From: Rhodoluna limnophila
GTDB lineage: Bacteria; Actinomycetota; Actinomycetes; Actinomycetales; Microbacteriaceae
NCBI RefSeq assembly: GCF_005845365.1
Contig: NZ_CP040509.1
Span: 992,001 to 1,056,000, forward strand
Direction of reading: 5' to 3'
Length of the DNA stretch: 64,000 bases
Both the position numbers and the translations under genes were made by a program. The notes below the pieces were generated by a model. It did no database searches and was not told the origin of the DNA. It worked only from the letters and a program-made list of their open reading frames with translations. Positions 54,602 through 63,236 of this stretch are shown in pieces. Every line of letters starts with the position of its first letter. The first letter of the stretch is position 1.

Positions 54602-55081
54602 GGAGGCTAGAACTTCGTCGAGAGTGGCAGAAGCCTTTTCTTCGTCAACCTTGCGGGCAAGCGCCAACTCTGAAACCAAAATTTGACGAGCCTTGGCAAG
54701 CATGCGCTTTTCACCGGCTGATAGACCGCGATCCTGGTCGCGGCGCCAAAGGTCACGAACAACCTCAGACACCTTTACTACGTCACCAGAGGCAAGCTTC
54801 TCAAGGTTTGCCTTGTAGCGGCGTGACCAGTTGGTTGGCTCTTCGGTGAATTCGGCTCGCAATACGCTGAAAACCTGCTCAACACCCTTTTTGTCGATGA
54901 CGTCGCGAACGCCGACCATCTCAACATTTTCAGCCGGCACCCAAATGGTGAGATCGCCCTGGGCAACCTTTAGCTGTAGGTAGAGTCTGGTCTCGCCGCG
55001 AATGGTGCGGTCAGCAACCTCGATGATTTGTGCAGCACCGTGGTGTGGATAAACGACGGTTTCGCCGACTTCAAACTTCAT
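54599..55081 (-). CDS. carD: CarD-family RNA-polymerase-binding regulator
   Basis: 160 residues. The N-terminal RNAP-interaction domain ([28 protein letters not shown], Tudor-like) is followed by a helical DNA-binding domain with [17 protein letters not shown], where the Trp contacts the upstream edge of the -10. CarD stabilises open complexes at rRNA and many other promoters in Actinobacteria. It precedes ispDF, as in mycobacteria. Confidence 0.95.
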   Translation of the reverse strand: MKFEVGETVVYPHHGAAQIIEVADRTIRGETRLYLQLKVAQGDLTIWVPAENVEMVGVRDVIDKKGVEQVFSVLRAEFTEEPTNWSRRYKANLEKLASGDVVKVSEVVRDLWRRDQDRGLSAGEKRMLAKARQILVSELALARKVDEEKASATLDEVLAS

Positions 55082-55179
55082 GTGGGTGATTCCCTTCAGA
55101 AACCACTATTTTACCACAGCACAGAGGCAATAGATAGGGATAAACTAGAGGGGCTATTGAGCGTTTCTCAGGAGGAATA

Positions 55180-55680
55180 ATGGCAATCCGCAAACTTGCA
55201 GCAGTTTCAATCGCCGCGGCCGTAATGCTGGGCACAAGCGGCTGCAACTTTACTAGCCCTGTTGCATCGATGGAGCAGTATGCTCCAAGCGACGGCTCGC
55301 AGATTGACCTTGAGAACGTGAAGGCCCGCAACTTTATCTATGTTGCTGGCGAAGAATTTGGCGGCCTATTCGGCACCCTGGTTAACCCTTCTCTAGAAGC
55401 TCAGACCGTGCGTATTCAGTACACCGATGCCACTCTTGCAGAGAAGAAGTCAATTAGCGTGAACCTTCTTCCAGGCGGAGTCCTTGACATCGGTTACAAC
55501 GGAACTGCCCCACTTTTGGTTGACCTCGGCTCAACCCCTGGGGCAATGGTCAGCATCTACCTAAACGAGGGAAGCAACAGCGGTCGCGAGTTGAACATTC
55601 CTGTTCTTGATGCAACCCTGCCTGAGTACCAGCCTCTGGTTGACGCACTCAACTCAACAGTGCCTGCCTCAGCAGAATAA
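55180..55680 (+). CDS. Predicted lipoprotein, unknown function
   Basis: 166 residues with a lipoprotein signal (IRKLAAVSIAAAVMLGTSGC; lipobox GTSGC, Cys at about 22). The mature part is beta-rich without a recognised domain (FGGLFGTLVNPSLEAQTVRIQYTDA). GGAGG lies 4 bases before the ATG, and TAAACT (55141-55146) is a plausible -10 giving a leader of about 30 bases. It is divergent from carD. Confidence 0.82.
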   Translation: MAIRKLAAVSIAAAVMLGTSGCNFTSPVASMEQYAPSDGSQIDLENVKARNFIYVAGEEFGGLFGTLVNPSLEAQTVRIQYTDATLAEKKSISVNLLPGGVLDIGYNGTAPLLVDLGSTPGAMVSIYLNEGSNSGRELNIPVLDATLPEYQPLVDALNSTVPASAE

Positions 55681-55690
55681 GAACCTAAGC

Positions 55691-55720
55691 AAAAACACCT
55701 CCCAATCGGGAGGTGTTTTT
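55691..55720. terminator. Bidirectional terminator after the lipoprotein gene
   Basis: AAAAACACCTCCC - AATC - GGGAGGTGTTTTT, a 13-base perfect stem between convergent genes. Confidence 0.93.
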
Positions 55721-55742
55721 CTTTATCCGGCTTTGGACCGGC

Positions 55743-56429
55743 TTAGACTTCGAACTTATATCCAAGGCCTCTGACCGTCAGAATGTGAGCTGGTCGAGCC
55801 GGGTCGTCTTCAATCTTGGAACGAAGACGCTTTACGTGAACATCTAAGGTCTTGGTGTCGCCGAAGTAATTTGATCCCCAAACACGATCGATGATTTGGC
55901 CTCGAGTGAGCACTCGATTGACGTTCTCAAGCAGCAGTTCTAGTAATTCAAATTCCTTTAGAGGCATCGCAATTTTTTCGCCATTGACAAAAACCTGGTG
56001 ACGGTCAACATCCATGCGAACCGGTCCGGCCTCAAGCAACCCGGCTGCCTTAACAACCTCAACGGCATCTGAATTGCGGCGCAAAACTGCCTTCATACGA
56101 GCCAAAAGCTCGCGGGTTGAGTAAGGCTTGGTGACGTAGTCATCCGCGCCAATTTCTAGACCCACAACCTTGTCGATTTCGGTGTCTTTTGCGGTCAACA
56201 TGATGATTGGAACCTGCGAGCTCTGACGAATCACTCGGCAGACCTCGTTGCCATTTACTCCCGGCAGCATTAGGTCAAGCAAAATCAGATCGATGTTGTT
56301 GCTAGCGAATTTTTCGAGTGCCTCGTTTCCATCAGCAGCCTCAACAATGTCAAAGCCCTCCTTGGTGAGCAGGTAAACCAGCGGATCGCGAAGCGACTGT
56401 TCGTCTTCGACTACTAGTACGGTCGTCAT
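55743..56429 (-). CDS. regX3: RegX3 response regulator
   Basis: 228 residues, OmpR family. VLVVEDEQSLRDPLVYLLTKEGFD, phosphoacceptor in LILLDLMLPGVNGNEV, MLTAKDTEIDKVVGLEIGADDYVTKPYS, and a winged helix with LKEFELLELLLENVNRVLTRGQIIDRVWG. The pairing with senX3 upstream (2-base gap) and phoU/gpmA beyond identifies the phosphate-response regulator. It probably acts on the repeats listed upstream of phoU. Confidence 0.94.
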   Translation of the reverse strand: MTTVLVVEDEQSLRDPLVYLLTKEGFDIVEAADGNEALEKFASNNIDLILLDLMLPGVNGNEVCRVIRQSSQVPIIMLTAKDTEIDKVVGLEIGADDYVTKPYSTRELLARMKAVLRRNSDAVEVVKAAGLLEAGPVRMDVDRHQVFVNGEKIAMPLKEFELLELLLENVNRVLTRGQIIDRVWGSNYFGDTKTLDVHVKRLRSKIEDDPARPAHILTVRGLGYKFEV

Positions 56430-56431
56430 GC

Positions 56432-57577
56432 TTATTTACTCGTTTCGATTGATTTTGCTGCCAGAGGTAGACGGATAGTGAAGGTAGAGCCATGCCCCAA
56501 TTTGGACTTGATTTGAACCTCACCCAGGTGTTTCTGAGCGATGTGCTTCACGATGCTTAGACCTAAGCCAGTTCCTCCGGTAAGGCGAGAACGGCTCGGA
56601 TCTACACGATAGAAACGCTCGAAGATTCGCTCTTGGTCCTCGACTGAAATACCGGGGCCTTTGTCTGACACGGCAATTTCAGCGATGCCTTTGCGTTTGC
56701 GCACGGTGATCGAAACCGCCGTTTTTTCATCGCTGTAAATAACGGCATTTTCAATGAGATTTTTTACGGCAGCCTTCAGTAGTTCGTCATCACCAAAAAC
56801 TTTTGCACGATCGGCCAGGCGCACCTCGAACTCAATCGACTTGTTGCCGGCTAAGACTTGATTTCGATCCACGGCCTCTGCGACAACCTCGTTGAGGTCG
56901 ACAATTTTTGTCAAACCTGCAACCTCTTTGGCCTGGACATGCGAGAGCTGAATGATGTCCTGCACCAGGTGCGCCAACCTCTGAGATTCGGTCTCTAGGT
57001 TCTTGGCAAATTTCTCCACCTGGGCCGGGTCATCAAGGGCCATTTGGATGGCCTCGGCAAGCAAACTGATTGCGCCAATCGGAGTCTTTAGCTCGTGAGA
57101 AATATTGGCAACAAAGTCACGCCGAGTTTCTTCGAGGTTGTGGCTTTCGGTTCGGTCTTCGACCAAAAGCAAAACGTAGCCTTCTCCGAGGTGAATGGCC
57201 CGAGCATTAACAAAGAGTGTGGTTTTACCTAGTTCTGAAACCAGGGCCAAATCGCGGCCACGGGCCTTAGTCGGTTTTTTTACCGATCTAGCCTTGGCCA
57301 CCAGGGCTGTGAGCTTTGGGTGGGCCAGTTCTTCGTCTCTTACCAAACCCAGAGCAAAAGCACTCTTGGTGGCCCGGACAATTTTGTCCTCGATGTCTAA
57401 AACCAAACCTGCGGAAGCAAGGGCGTTTAGTGGACCGGTAATGCCATCAAGTACTACCTGTGACTTCTTTTGAACTTCTTTGGTTCGGATGGTCGTCCAG
57501 CCAACCATGGCAACAGAAGCGGCGCCCACCACGAATGCAGTGATAACTGCTCCCCAGAATTCCGCGCCGTAGTTCAT
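56432..57577 (-). CDS. senX3: SenX3 phosphate-sensing histidine kinase
   Basis: 381 residues. One short N-terminal membrane region (WGAVITAFVVGAASVAMVGW), a PAS-like sensor, HisKA with FVANISHELKTPIGAISLLAEAI, and HATPase with NLIENAVIYS, VSDKGPGISVEDQ and GGTGLGLSIVKHI. SenX3 kinases work with PhoU and the Pst transporter to sense phosphate. It is divergent from phoU with a 173-base regulatory gap. Confidence 0.94.
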   Translation of the reverse strand: MNYGAEFWGAVITAFVVGAASVAMVGWTTIRTKEVQKKSQVVLDGITGPLNALASAGLVLDIEDKIVRATKSAFALGLVRDEELAHPKLTALVAKARSVKKPTKARGRDLALVSELGKTTLFVNARAIHLGEGYVLLLVEDRTESHNLEETRRDFVANISHELKTPIGAISLLAEAIQMALDDPAQVEKFAKNLETESQRLAHLVQDIIQLSHVQAKEVAGLTKIVDLNEVVAEAVDRNQVLAGNKSIEFEVRLADRAKVFGDDELLKAAVKNLIENAVIYSDEKTAVSITVRKRKGIAEIAVSDKGPGISVEDQERIFERFYRVDPSRSRLTGGTGLGLSIVKHIAQKHLGEVQIKSKLGHGSTFTIRLPLAAKSIETSK

Positions 57578-57650
57578 AAGGTTAACACTAGGTTATGGGG
57601 CATACTGAGTCTCAGCTTCAAACGGCTACAAGGCCTGCAATTCTTGGCAT

Positions 57651-57683
57651 GTTTACGAACAATTTCACATTTGTTTACCTGCC
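57651..57683 (+). promoter_or_regulatory. Direct-repeat (PHO-box-like) array between senX3 and phoU
   Basis: Three consecutive 11-base units: GTTTACGAACA, ATTTCACATTT, GTTTACCTGCC. Units one and three share GTTTAC; the second is a variant. An 11-base period is the spacing of actinobacterial PHO boxes. The array lies 68 bases upstream of phoU and 74 from senX3. Confidence 0.6.
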
Positions 57684-57750
57684 CCTGCCAACCTCGAATC
57701 GCTGGCTTCAAAACCAAGAGGCCAACGATTGATTTTTAGGAGATAGTGCG

Positions 57751-58404
57751 ATGCGCGAAGTATTCCAAATGGAACTTCAAGAAGTTCAAACCAGACTGGT
57801 TGACATTGCCGAAACAGTGACCAACGTCATTGAAGACGCCACCAAGGCTTTCAACGAGTCAGATGCTCGCCTGGCTGAGCGCGCGATTGCGTTAGCTGAG
57901 TCAAATGAAAATAAGGCACTTGACCTTGATGAGCTAGTTATCAAGATTCTGGCCCGTCAGTCACCGGTTGCCCGCGACCTTCGAATCTTGGTATCGGCGC
58001 TTCGAATCTCAGCCTCGCTCGAGCGAATGGGCGCGCTTGCCGGCCACATCGCCGCAATTGCCAAGTTCCGCTACCCGGGCTCAGCGGTTCCTGCTCCGCT
58101 AAAAGGAACTTTTGCCGAGATGGGAAAGCTTGACGTTGAACTGGCCCACAAAGTTACCGAATTGCTCCGCAACACCAACGTTGATCAGGCACGTGCCATT
58201 CAGGCACAGGACCAGCGCGTTGACGAGTTACACCGCCACGTTTTTGACGTAGTACTGGCAGACGACTGGAAAGAAAACGCGATGTTCACCGTTGACGTGA
58301 CGCTAGCTAGTCGTTACCACGAGCGCTTTGCAGACCACGTAGTAGACATTTCAAGCAAGGTCTCATACCTAACCACCGGCGAGTGGCACGAAGTCATTGA
58401 CTAA
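57751..58404 (+). CDS. phoU: PhoU phosphate-signalling regulator
   Basis: 217 residues, two PhoU three-helix bundles: MREVFQMELQEVQTRLVDIAETV at the start, LDELVIKILARQSPVARDLRILVSALRISASLERMGALAGHIA in repeat one, and RYHERFADHVVDISSKVSYLTTGE in repeat two (metal-contacting E/D motifs). PhoU restrains the SenX3 kinase and phosphate uptake. AGGAGA is upstream of the ATG. No pst genes are in this window. Confidence 0.95.
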   Translation: MREVFQMELQEVQTRLVDIAETVTNVIEDATKAFNESDARLAERAIALAESNENKALDLDELVIKILARQSPVARDLRILVSALRISASLERMGALAGHIAAIAKFRYPGSAVPAPLKGTFAEMGKLDVELAHKVTELLRNTNVDQARAIQAQDQRVDELHRHVFDVVLADDWKENAMFTVDVTLASRYHERFADHVVDISSKVSYLTTGEWHEVID

Positions 58405-58414
58405 TTAGTCAAAT

Positions 58415-58446
58415 AAAAAAGGCCTCCCCAGCGGGAGGCCTTTTTT
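58415..58446. terminator. Bidirectional terminator between phoU and gpmA
   Basis: AAAAAAGGCCTCCC - CAGC - GGGAGGCCTTTTTT, a 14-base perfect stem. Confidence 0.94.
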
Positions 58447-58460
58447 ATTGGAAACTTTGG

Positions 58461-59216
58461 TTACTTCTTGTTGCCCTGAGCAGCTACAGCTGCAGCACCT
58501 GCGGCCGCTGCCTCTGGGTCAAGGTACTCTCCACCCTTTACAAGTGGCTTGAAGTTTTCATCTAGCTGGTAAACCAATGGAATGCCGGTTGGGATGTTTA
58601 GCTCCGCAATGTCCTCGTCTGAAACATCATCGAGGTGCTTTACCAACGCACGAAGCGAGTTGCCGTGAGCAGTTACAAGAACAGTCTTGCCCTCTTTTAG
58701 CGATGGCTGAATGTCTGACAACCAGAATGGCAGCATGCGCTCAAGGACGTCTTTCAAGCACTCAGTCTTTGGAACGCGGTCGCCCAAGTCTGCATAGCGC
58801 TCGTCATGAGCCTGTGAGTACTGGTCGTTGTCATCAATCGGCGGTGGTGGAACATCAAAGCTGCGGCGCCAGGTTTGGAACATCTCTGGGCCATACTCGG
58901 CCAAGGTCTGCGCCTTGTCCTTACCCTGCAGAGCACCGTAGTGGCGCTCGTTCAAACGCCAGTCACGCTGCACGTCAATCCAGCTGCGGTCAGCGGCATT
59001 TAGCGCAATGTGAGCGGTGTTGATGGCACGCTTCAGACGTGAGGTGTAAAGCAAATCTGGCTTTAGTCCAGACTCGGCAAGTAGCTCACCGGCACGCTTA
59101 GCCTCCTCGCGGCCCTGCTCGCTAAGGTCAACATCCACCCAACCGGTGAAGAGGTTTTTCTGGTTCCAGTCACTGTTGCCGTGACGAAGAAGAATCAATG
59201 TGTATTTGGCATTCAT
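58461..59216 (-). CDS. gpmA: 2,3-bisphosphoglycerate-dependent phosphoglycerate mutase
   Basis: 251 residues. [28 protein letters not shown] holds the phosphorylated His; [14 protein letters not shown] and [16 protein letters not shown] hold the second active-site His. The usual RHGES is RHGNS here. Interconverts 3- and 2-phosphoglycerate, the step before enolase. The Ala-rich end ([17 protein letters not shown]) is unusual. Leaderless start: TAAACT, seven bases, ATG. The gpm-senX3-regX3 neighbourhood is actinobacterial. Confidence 0.95.
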   Translation of the reverse strand: MNAKYTLILLRHGNSDWNQKNLFTGWVDVDLSEQGREEAKRAGELLAESGLKPDLLYTSRLKRAINTAHIALNAADRSWIDVQRDWRLNERHYGALQGKDKAQTLAEYGPEMFQTWRRSFDVPPPPIDDNDQYSQAHDERYADLGDRVPKTECLKDVLERMLPFWLSDIQPSLKEGKTVLVTAHGNSLRALVKHLDDVSDEDIAELNIPTGIPLVYQLDENFKPLVKGGEYLDPEAAAAGAAAVAAQGNKK

Positions 59217-59229
59217 GGGTCCAAGTTTA
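59214..59229 (-). promoter_or_regulatory. Leaderless-type promoter of gpmA
   Basis: TAAACT (59224-59229), seven bases, ATG. Confidence 0.5.
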
Positions 59230-59248
59230 GTGTTTACCGAGCCTCGAC

Positions 59249-59264
59249 TAAGTTTGAATCCGTG
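59249..59264 (+). promoter_or_regulatory. Leaderless-type promoter of the methyltransferase gene
   Basis: TAAGTT (59249-59254), seven bases, GTG at 59262; back-to-back with the gpmA promoter. Confidence 0.45.
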
Positions 59265-60059
59265 GCAACAAAGAAGCCGATAGGCACAATTACCCGGGGA
59301 ACAACCAACCCAAATCGCCTGCGACGAATTGACCGATTCATCGCAGCCATGCCGCTTCTTCGAGAAACCGCTGCCCCGATTGTCGTGGACTTAGGTTTCG
59401 GGGCCAGCCCAATCACTGCGATTGAGCTGCTTGCCCGCCTAACCAAGGTCAACTCAAATGCCCATGTCGTCGGCATCGAAATTGACCGAGAGCGCGTGGA
59501 ACGCGGTTTGGCAGTTGCCCACAGCCACCTGCACTTTACCCATGGCGGGTTCGAGACACCTTTACCGCCCGAGCTCAGTCAAAAGGCTGATGTGATTCGG
59601 GCCTTCAATGTTCTTAGGCAGTATGACGAGTCTGAGGTTCGGGCCGCTTGGCAGTTGATGGCGTCTCGGCTCAGCACTATCGGTCGCCTGGTAGAAGGCA
59701 CCTGCGATGAGATCGGGAGGCTGGCATCATGGGTGACTTTGGATTCCAACGGCCCGCTGACTTTCACTATTTCCTTGCGCCTGCAAGGCCTTGAATTGCC
59801 CAGCAAGGTTGCCGAACGCTTGCCTAAAGCTTTGATTCACCACAACCTTCCGGGTGAAAAAATTCATGACTTCTTACAAGCGCTTGATCGAGCTTGGCTA
59901 ATAAATGCAGGCCTGAGCGCGTTTAGCCCAGCACAGCGCTGGCTGGCAACCTGCCAAACCCTCGAAACTCAAGGGTGGCAAATACACACCGATAAAAAGC
60001 GTCGTCGCCTTGGTGAGCTGACCATCGATTGGTCAGCAGTAGCACCAGAGGGTTACTAA
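59262..60059 (+). CDS. Class I SAM-dependent methyltransferase-like protein
   Basis: 265 residues from [24 protein letters not shown] (about residues 42-62) is the SAM glycine motif I, and [19 protein letters not shown] the acidic loop. The remainder has no recognised substrate domain. Homologous genes sit next to gpmA in related Actinobacteria, but the substrate is unknown. It ends in a 4-base overlap with the convergent FUSC gene. Confidence 0.8.
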   Translation: MATKKPIGTITRGTTNPNRLRRIDRFIAAMPLLRETAAPIVVDLGFGASPITAIELLARLTKVNSNAHVVGIEIDRERVERGLAVAHSHLHFTHGGFETPLPPELSQKADVIRAFNVLRQYDESEVRAAWQLMASRLSTIGRLVEGTCDEIGRLASWVTLDSNGPLTFTISLRLQGLELPSKVAERLPKALIHHNLPGEKIHDFLQALDRAWLINAGLSAFSPAQRWLATCQTLETQGWQIHTDKKRRRLGELTIDWSAVAPEGY

Positions 60060-61138
60060 ACCTCGGGCAGCTCTGCCCGAGCGGCATCCTCTGCCATTCC
60101 ACTGGCACAGAGCAAGTCAATCAGCAGCGGCCTAAGCAGCAGGAGAACACTTGCCTCTCGAAGCTGATCGGCAATACCAAAGCGCTTTGGATCAAGCTGG
60201 TGAATGATTTCGAGGAACATCTTTTGCGCGTCCTCGAGAGCGTCTGGCCCCTCAAGACCTTTAGCCAATACCGCGGTTGCGGCTGAGATCTGCTCGAATA
60301 GGTCGGATAGGTAAGGCCGCGGGACTCCATCTCGAATCAAAAAGTCAACGCGGCGAACAACAACGCGCAAATTTCGAGTCGCTAAATCCATGCCACGCAT
60401 TAGGCGCATCTGATCTGAGAGTTCGCCGCGATGCTTGCGCAGCAATGGTGAAATTCGAGAAATCGAGACCGCGCTATCGAGGCTCATGCGCCAGTTATCG
60501 ACCAGTGGCTGCGATCGGCGAACCCTAACCAACGCGGCATCGACGACCTTGACATCGACATTCTTAACCGCCGCGGCGAGCGCGTCCACTGCGTCAAGGA
60601 AAACTGCAAAAAGTTTGCCCGCATCCTTAGACGCCATGCCGATTGGGTCTCTCGGAATGAAGGCCGTGAAAACTAATGCGGTGACACCACCCAAAAGACC
60701 ATCGAGGCTGCGAACAAAGGCGCCCCCGTCGGGATCCGGCATGATTTGAACCAGCATCGCCTGGATTCCAACGGTCAACGAAAAAGCTGCTGTGCCTGAA
60801 AGGAACCGAGCCGACACTAGGGCTACAAAAAGCACGATTGCCATTTGCCAGGCGCCCTTACCCAGAGTCAAAACGAAGACCTCGCTAAGGGCAATTCCTA
60901 CGACCATTCCCAATGCGGTCTCAAAAACTCGTCTTAGTCGGGCATCTCGCGTAAAACCTAAGGCTGCGATGCTTACAGTGACCGCAAAAATCGGATTCTG
61001 GTGGCCGAGAACAAAATATGCGAACAGGTAGGCCGTAGTTGCCGCGGCAACTATCTGGGTAATTGGCGGTAGCGATTCGAGTACCCGCTGGACTGCCGTG
61101 CGAAGGGTCCAATTGATTTTGGGCGCCCTGATAGTCAT
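60056..61138 (-). CDS. FUSC-family membrane protein
   Basis: 360 residues. About six membrane helices in the first half (ITQIVAAATTAYLFAYFVLG, PIFAVTVSIAALGF, GMVVGIALSEVFVLTLG, MAIVLFVALVSARFL, and so on), including the FUSC signature RLRRVFETALGMVVGIAL; a soluble helical second half. Relatives export aromatic acids (AaeB) or are of unknown function. The start overlaps the ygfZ stop (TAATG). Confidence 0.85.
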   Translation of the reverse strand: MTIRAPKINWTLRTAVQRVLESLPPITQIVAAATTAYLFAYFVLGHQNPIFAVTVSIAALGFTRDARLRRVFETALGMVVGIALSEVFVLTLGKGAWQMAIVLFVALVSARFLSGTAAFSLTVGIQAMLVQIMPDPDGGAFVRSLDGLLGGVTALVFTAFIPRDPIGMASKDAGKLFAVFLDAVDALAAAVKNVDVKVVDAALVRVRRSQPLVDNWRMSLDSAVSISRISPLLRKHRGELSDQMRLMRGMDLATRNLRVVVRRVDFLIRDGVPRPYLSDLFEQISAATAVLAKGLEGPDALEDAQKMFLEIIHQLDPKRFGIADQLREASVLLLLRPLLIDLLCASGMAEDAARAELPEV

Positions 61139-62175
61139 TAGTGTTTGCCACCCATTAGCAGGTTGCGCTTAGGCAAATTCGCGGCCTTGCCGGCCGATGC
61201 CGGAACAATTACCTCTTGGCTGGCAGAGATTGGCCCGGTTGATGAACGCACGATCAAAGCGGCATCTTCAGGGACAGAGCGGCTCAGGATTGCCAGAGCA
61301 ATTGGCCCCATTTCATAGTGATTTACCGCGATGGTAATTTTGCCGCGCGCCGATTCTGCATCGCCAATAAAGACTTCATCGCCTGATTCTGGAAGAGCGT
61401 GCCCTGACCCATCGAGGTGCAAAAACGCTAGGCGTCGAGGCGGGTGGCCGAGGTTATGCACTTTGGCCACGGTTTCTTGACCCCGATAACAGCCTTTAGA
61501 AAGATGGACAGCCGTTGACATCCAGTCATATTCATGCGGCAAAGACTTTTCATCTACCTCAGTCAACTGGCGCGGGCGGTGAGCCGCTACCCGAAGGGCA
61601 TCAAACGCCATGGTGCCGGCTTGACCGTATTTCGACAAGGTAGCTTCTAGGTCTTGGACCTCAACCAGGCACTCAAACCATGGCCATTTTGCCGGCCAGG
61701 TCAGAGCATACCGAACGCCACCGGAGACCACACCCGGCCAAGGGTCCTGCCAAGCCAACGGGATGCCGTTTGAAGTGGCAACCCCATCCACGGGACTAAC
61801 CATGTGGCCAACCAGTGCGTAATCTTCACTTCTATCTGCAATAACAACCTGCATGCGGAAGACCATTTTGTTCAGCCAGCTCAGCAACGGCTCGCGAGAT
61901 TCTGCCTCGACAATCAGCCACGAGGTTTGGCCGTCATCGATGAAATGGATTACGTGCTCGATGTGCCCATGTGGGTCCAGCAGCAATGCCTCGGCCGATT
62001 GGCCCGGTTCGAGATTCTTCAGGTTTTGGCTTAGCAAGCTGTGCAGCCAAGTCAGCCGATCTGGCCCAGACACAGAAATGACTCCGCGTGGACCAAGGAA
62101 GGTTGCCGCTTTACCATCAGCAAGCTCGCGCTGCTCAATCATCGGATTCGAAAAATGAAAAGCAGCTGGAATCAA
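61138..62175 (-). CDS. ygfZ: YgfZ/GcvT-domain folate-binding protein
   Basis: 345 residues. The GcvT-like fold begins at EQRELADGKAATFLGPRGVISVSGPDRLTWLHSLLSQNL. The diagnostic YgfZ motif KGCYRGQETVAKVHNLGHPPRRL, with the redox-active Cys, is near residue 228. YgfZ helps assemble or repair Fe-S clusters in a folate-dependent way. The start is TTG 62175, 3 bases after the nitrobindin stop, because FHFSNPMIEQREL matches the family N-terminus; an internal ATG at 62139 is the alternative. Confidence 0.93.
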   Translation of the reverse strand: MIPAAFHFSNPMIEQRELADGKAATFLGPRGVISVSGPDRLTWLHSLLSQNLKNLEPGQSAEALLLDPHGHIEHVIHFIDDGQTSWLIVEAESREPLLSWLNKMVFRMQVVIADRSEDYALVGHMVSPVDGVATSNGIPLAWQDPWPGVVSGGVRYALTWPAKWPWFECLVEVQDLEATLSKYGQAGTMAFDALRVAAHRPRQLTEVDEKSLPHEYDWMSTAVHLSKGCYRGQETVAKVHNLGHPPRRLAFLHLDGSGHALPESGDEVFIGDAESARGKITIAVNHYEMGPIALAILSRSVPEDAALIVRSSTGPISASQEVIVPASAGKAANLPKRNLLMGGKH

Positions 62176-62178
62176 AAT

Positions 62179-62784
62179 TTAACCTACGCGTTCAAGGCGT
62201 GCCGAGGCGTGTGGCTTGAGGTCGGCACCTGGCAAAGCAATCTCCCACACCCAAAGCAAGGCGTTTTCGACTAGGCCGTAAAGACGGGTTGAGTGACGGT
62301 AAGTCTTTGAGCCTTCAAATGCGATTCCGCTTGCCGAGGCTAGGTCGACTCGAGCGCCTTTGATTTTTCCGTTGTAGAGCTCGGCAGCGCCGCCTGGGTG
62401 AAGCATTGACACCTGGATGTCGAAGCCTCCCTCTTTGTTTCGAAGCTTCTCGAGGTCCTCGTGAGTTTTTAGTGATTTGTCACCGGTTCCGACCATCAAG
62501 CCAGGACCGTGATCGGCACTTTCGGACGGGCGTGCCATGCGCCAATAGCCAATTTCGCTGGGCAAAATTGTGCCCGATTCATCGATAAGTTCAGCCGACG
62601 ATACGTAGGTCATGGCATTGGAGCCATCGTGGGCAAACTCCACGCGCTGCTTGAATTCGTATTCAACCGGGGTCTCGTCAGACTCGTTTAGCTTGTAGCT
62701 AATTACGCCGGTACCCTCCCACTTGCCCACCAAAAAGGCAAATGGTGTGAGCTCCAGCGGAAGACCCTCTGGAAGAACGAACAA
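62179..62784 (-). CDS. Nitrobindin-like heme protein (FABP/DUF1794 family)
   Basis: 201 residues. The beta-barrel starts at LTPFAFLVGKWEGTGVISY (the GxWxGxG motif), with IGYWRMARPSE, and ends with the segment carrying the heme-ligand His region and LYGLVENALLWVWEIAL. Actinobacterial nitrobindins bind ferric heme and isomerise peroxynitrite. The TTG start directly follows the stop of the 36-residue gene, with AAGGGG 9 bases upstream. It is conserved next to ygfZ. Confidence 0.9.
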   Translation of the reverse strand: MFVLPEGLPLELTPFAFLVGKWEGTGVISYKLNESDETPVEYEFKQRVEFAHDGSNAMTYVSSAELIDESGTILPSEIGYWRMARPSESADHGPGLMVGTGDKSLKTHEDLEKLRNKEGGFDIQVSMLHPGGAAELYNGKIKGARVDLASASGIAFEGSKTYRHSTRLYGLVENALLWVWEIALPGADLKPHASARLERVG

Positions 62785-62895
62785 CTACTTTTGCCCCTTG
62801 AACAGCTTGTACAGCACAAGTGCAGACACGCCAGCAATGGCAAGTGAGGCCAAAACAAGGAGGCCCGTGAAGAAGATTTCTAGAGCAAGAATCAT
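62785..62895 (-). CDS. 36-residue single-helix membrane protein
   Basis: ATG to TAG gives MILALEIFFTGLLVLASLAI...VLYKLFKGQK: one membrane helix and a basic tail. Evidence that it is real: TAGACT and exactly six bases precede the ATG, the stop abuts the nitrobindin start, and similar micro-proteins are known to me next to this gene in other Actinobacteria. The function is unknown. Confidence 0.72.
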   Translation of the reverse strand: MILALEIFFTGLLVLASLAIAGVSALVLYKLFKGQK

Positions 62896-62907
62896 AATAA
62901 AAGTCTA
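62893..62907 (-). promoter_or_regulatory. Leaderless-type promoter of the 36-residue gene, built on a stop codon
   Basis: TAGACT (62902-62907) begins with the stop codon of the 87-residue gene; six bases then the ATG. Confidence 0.5.
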
Positions 62908-63168
62908 ACCCCTGACTGCTAAGTACAGGGTTGCCGCCGCAAGAATCAGATAACTTCCGCCGCCAACGTAAACCAACCTTCGCACGAAGCCTTCAGCTTG
63001 AGCCCGGAACAATTGAACCAGCGATACAGTCGCAATCGATCCCGCCAATATGGCCCCAAAGCGCGCCTCAATCTGATTGTTGTCGAGCTGCGGCTGCAGC
63101 AGTGAAATCACTGTCAGGCCGGCAACGGCAAGCCAGATGAGCAGAATTTCAGTCCAGTTAGATTTCAC
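62905..63168 (-). CDS. Small three-helix membrane protein
   Basis: 87 residues: helices EILLIWLAVAGLTVISLL, FGAILAGSIATVSLVQLF and YLILAAATLYLAV, with a basic loop FVRRLVYVG between the last two. No named family recognised. The start is GTG. It leads the four-gene run ending in ygfZ and FUSC and is divergent from glnR. Confidence 0.72.
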   Translation of the reverse strand: MKSNWTEILLIWLAVAGLTVISLLQPQLDNNQIEARFGAILAGSIATVSLVQLFRAQAEGFVRRLVYVGGGSYLILAAATLYLAVRG

Positions 63169-63236
63169 AAAACAATCATGCCCTATTCACTTGCAAGTAA
63201 AGGTCTAGACTTGGGGTTGGGAAATGGAGAGAGACA

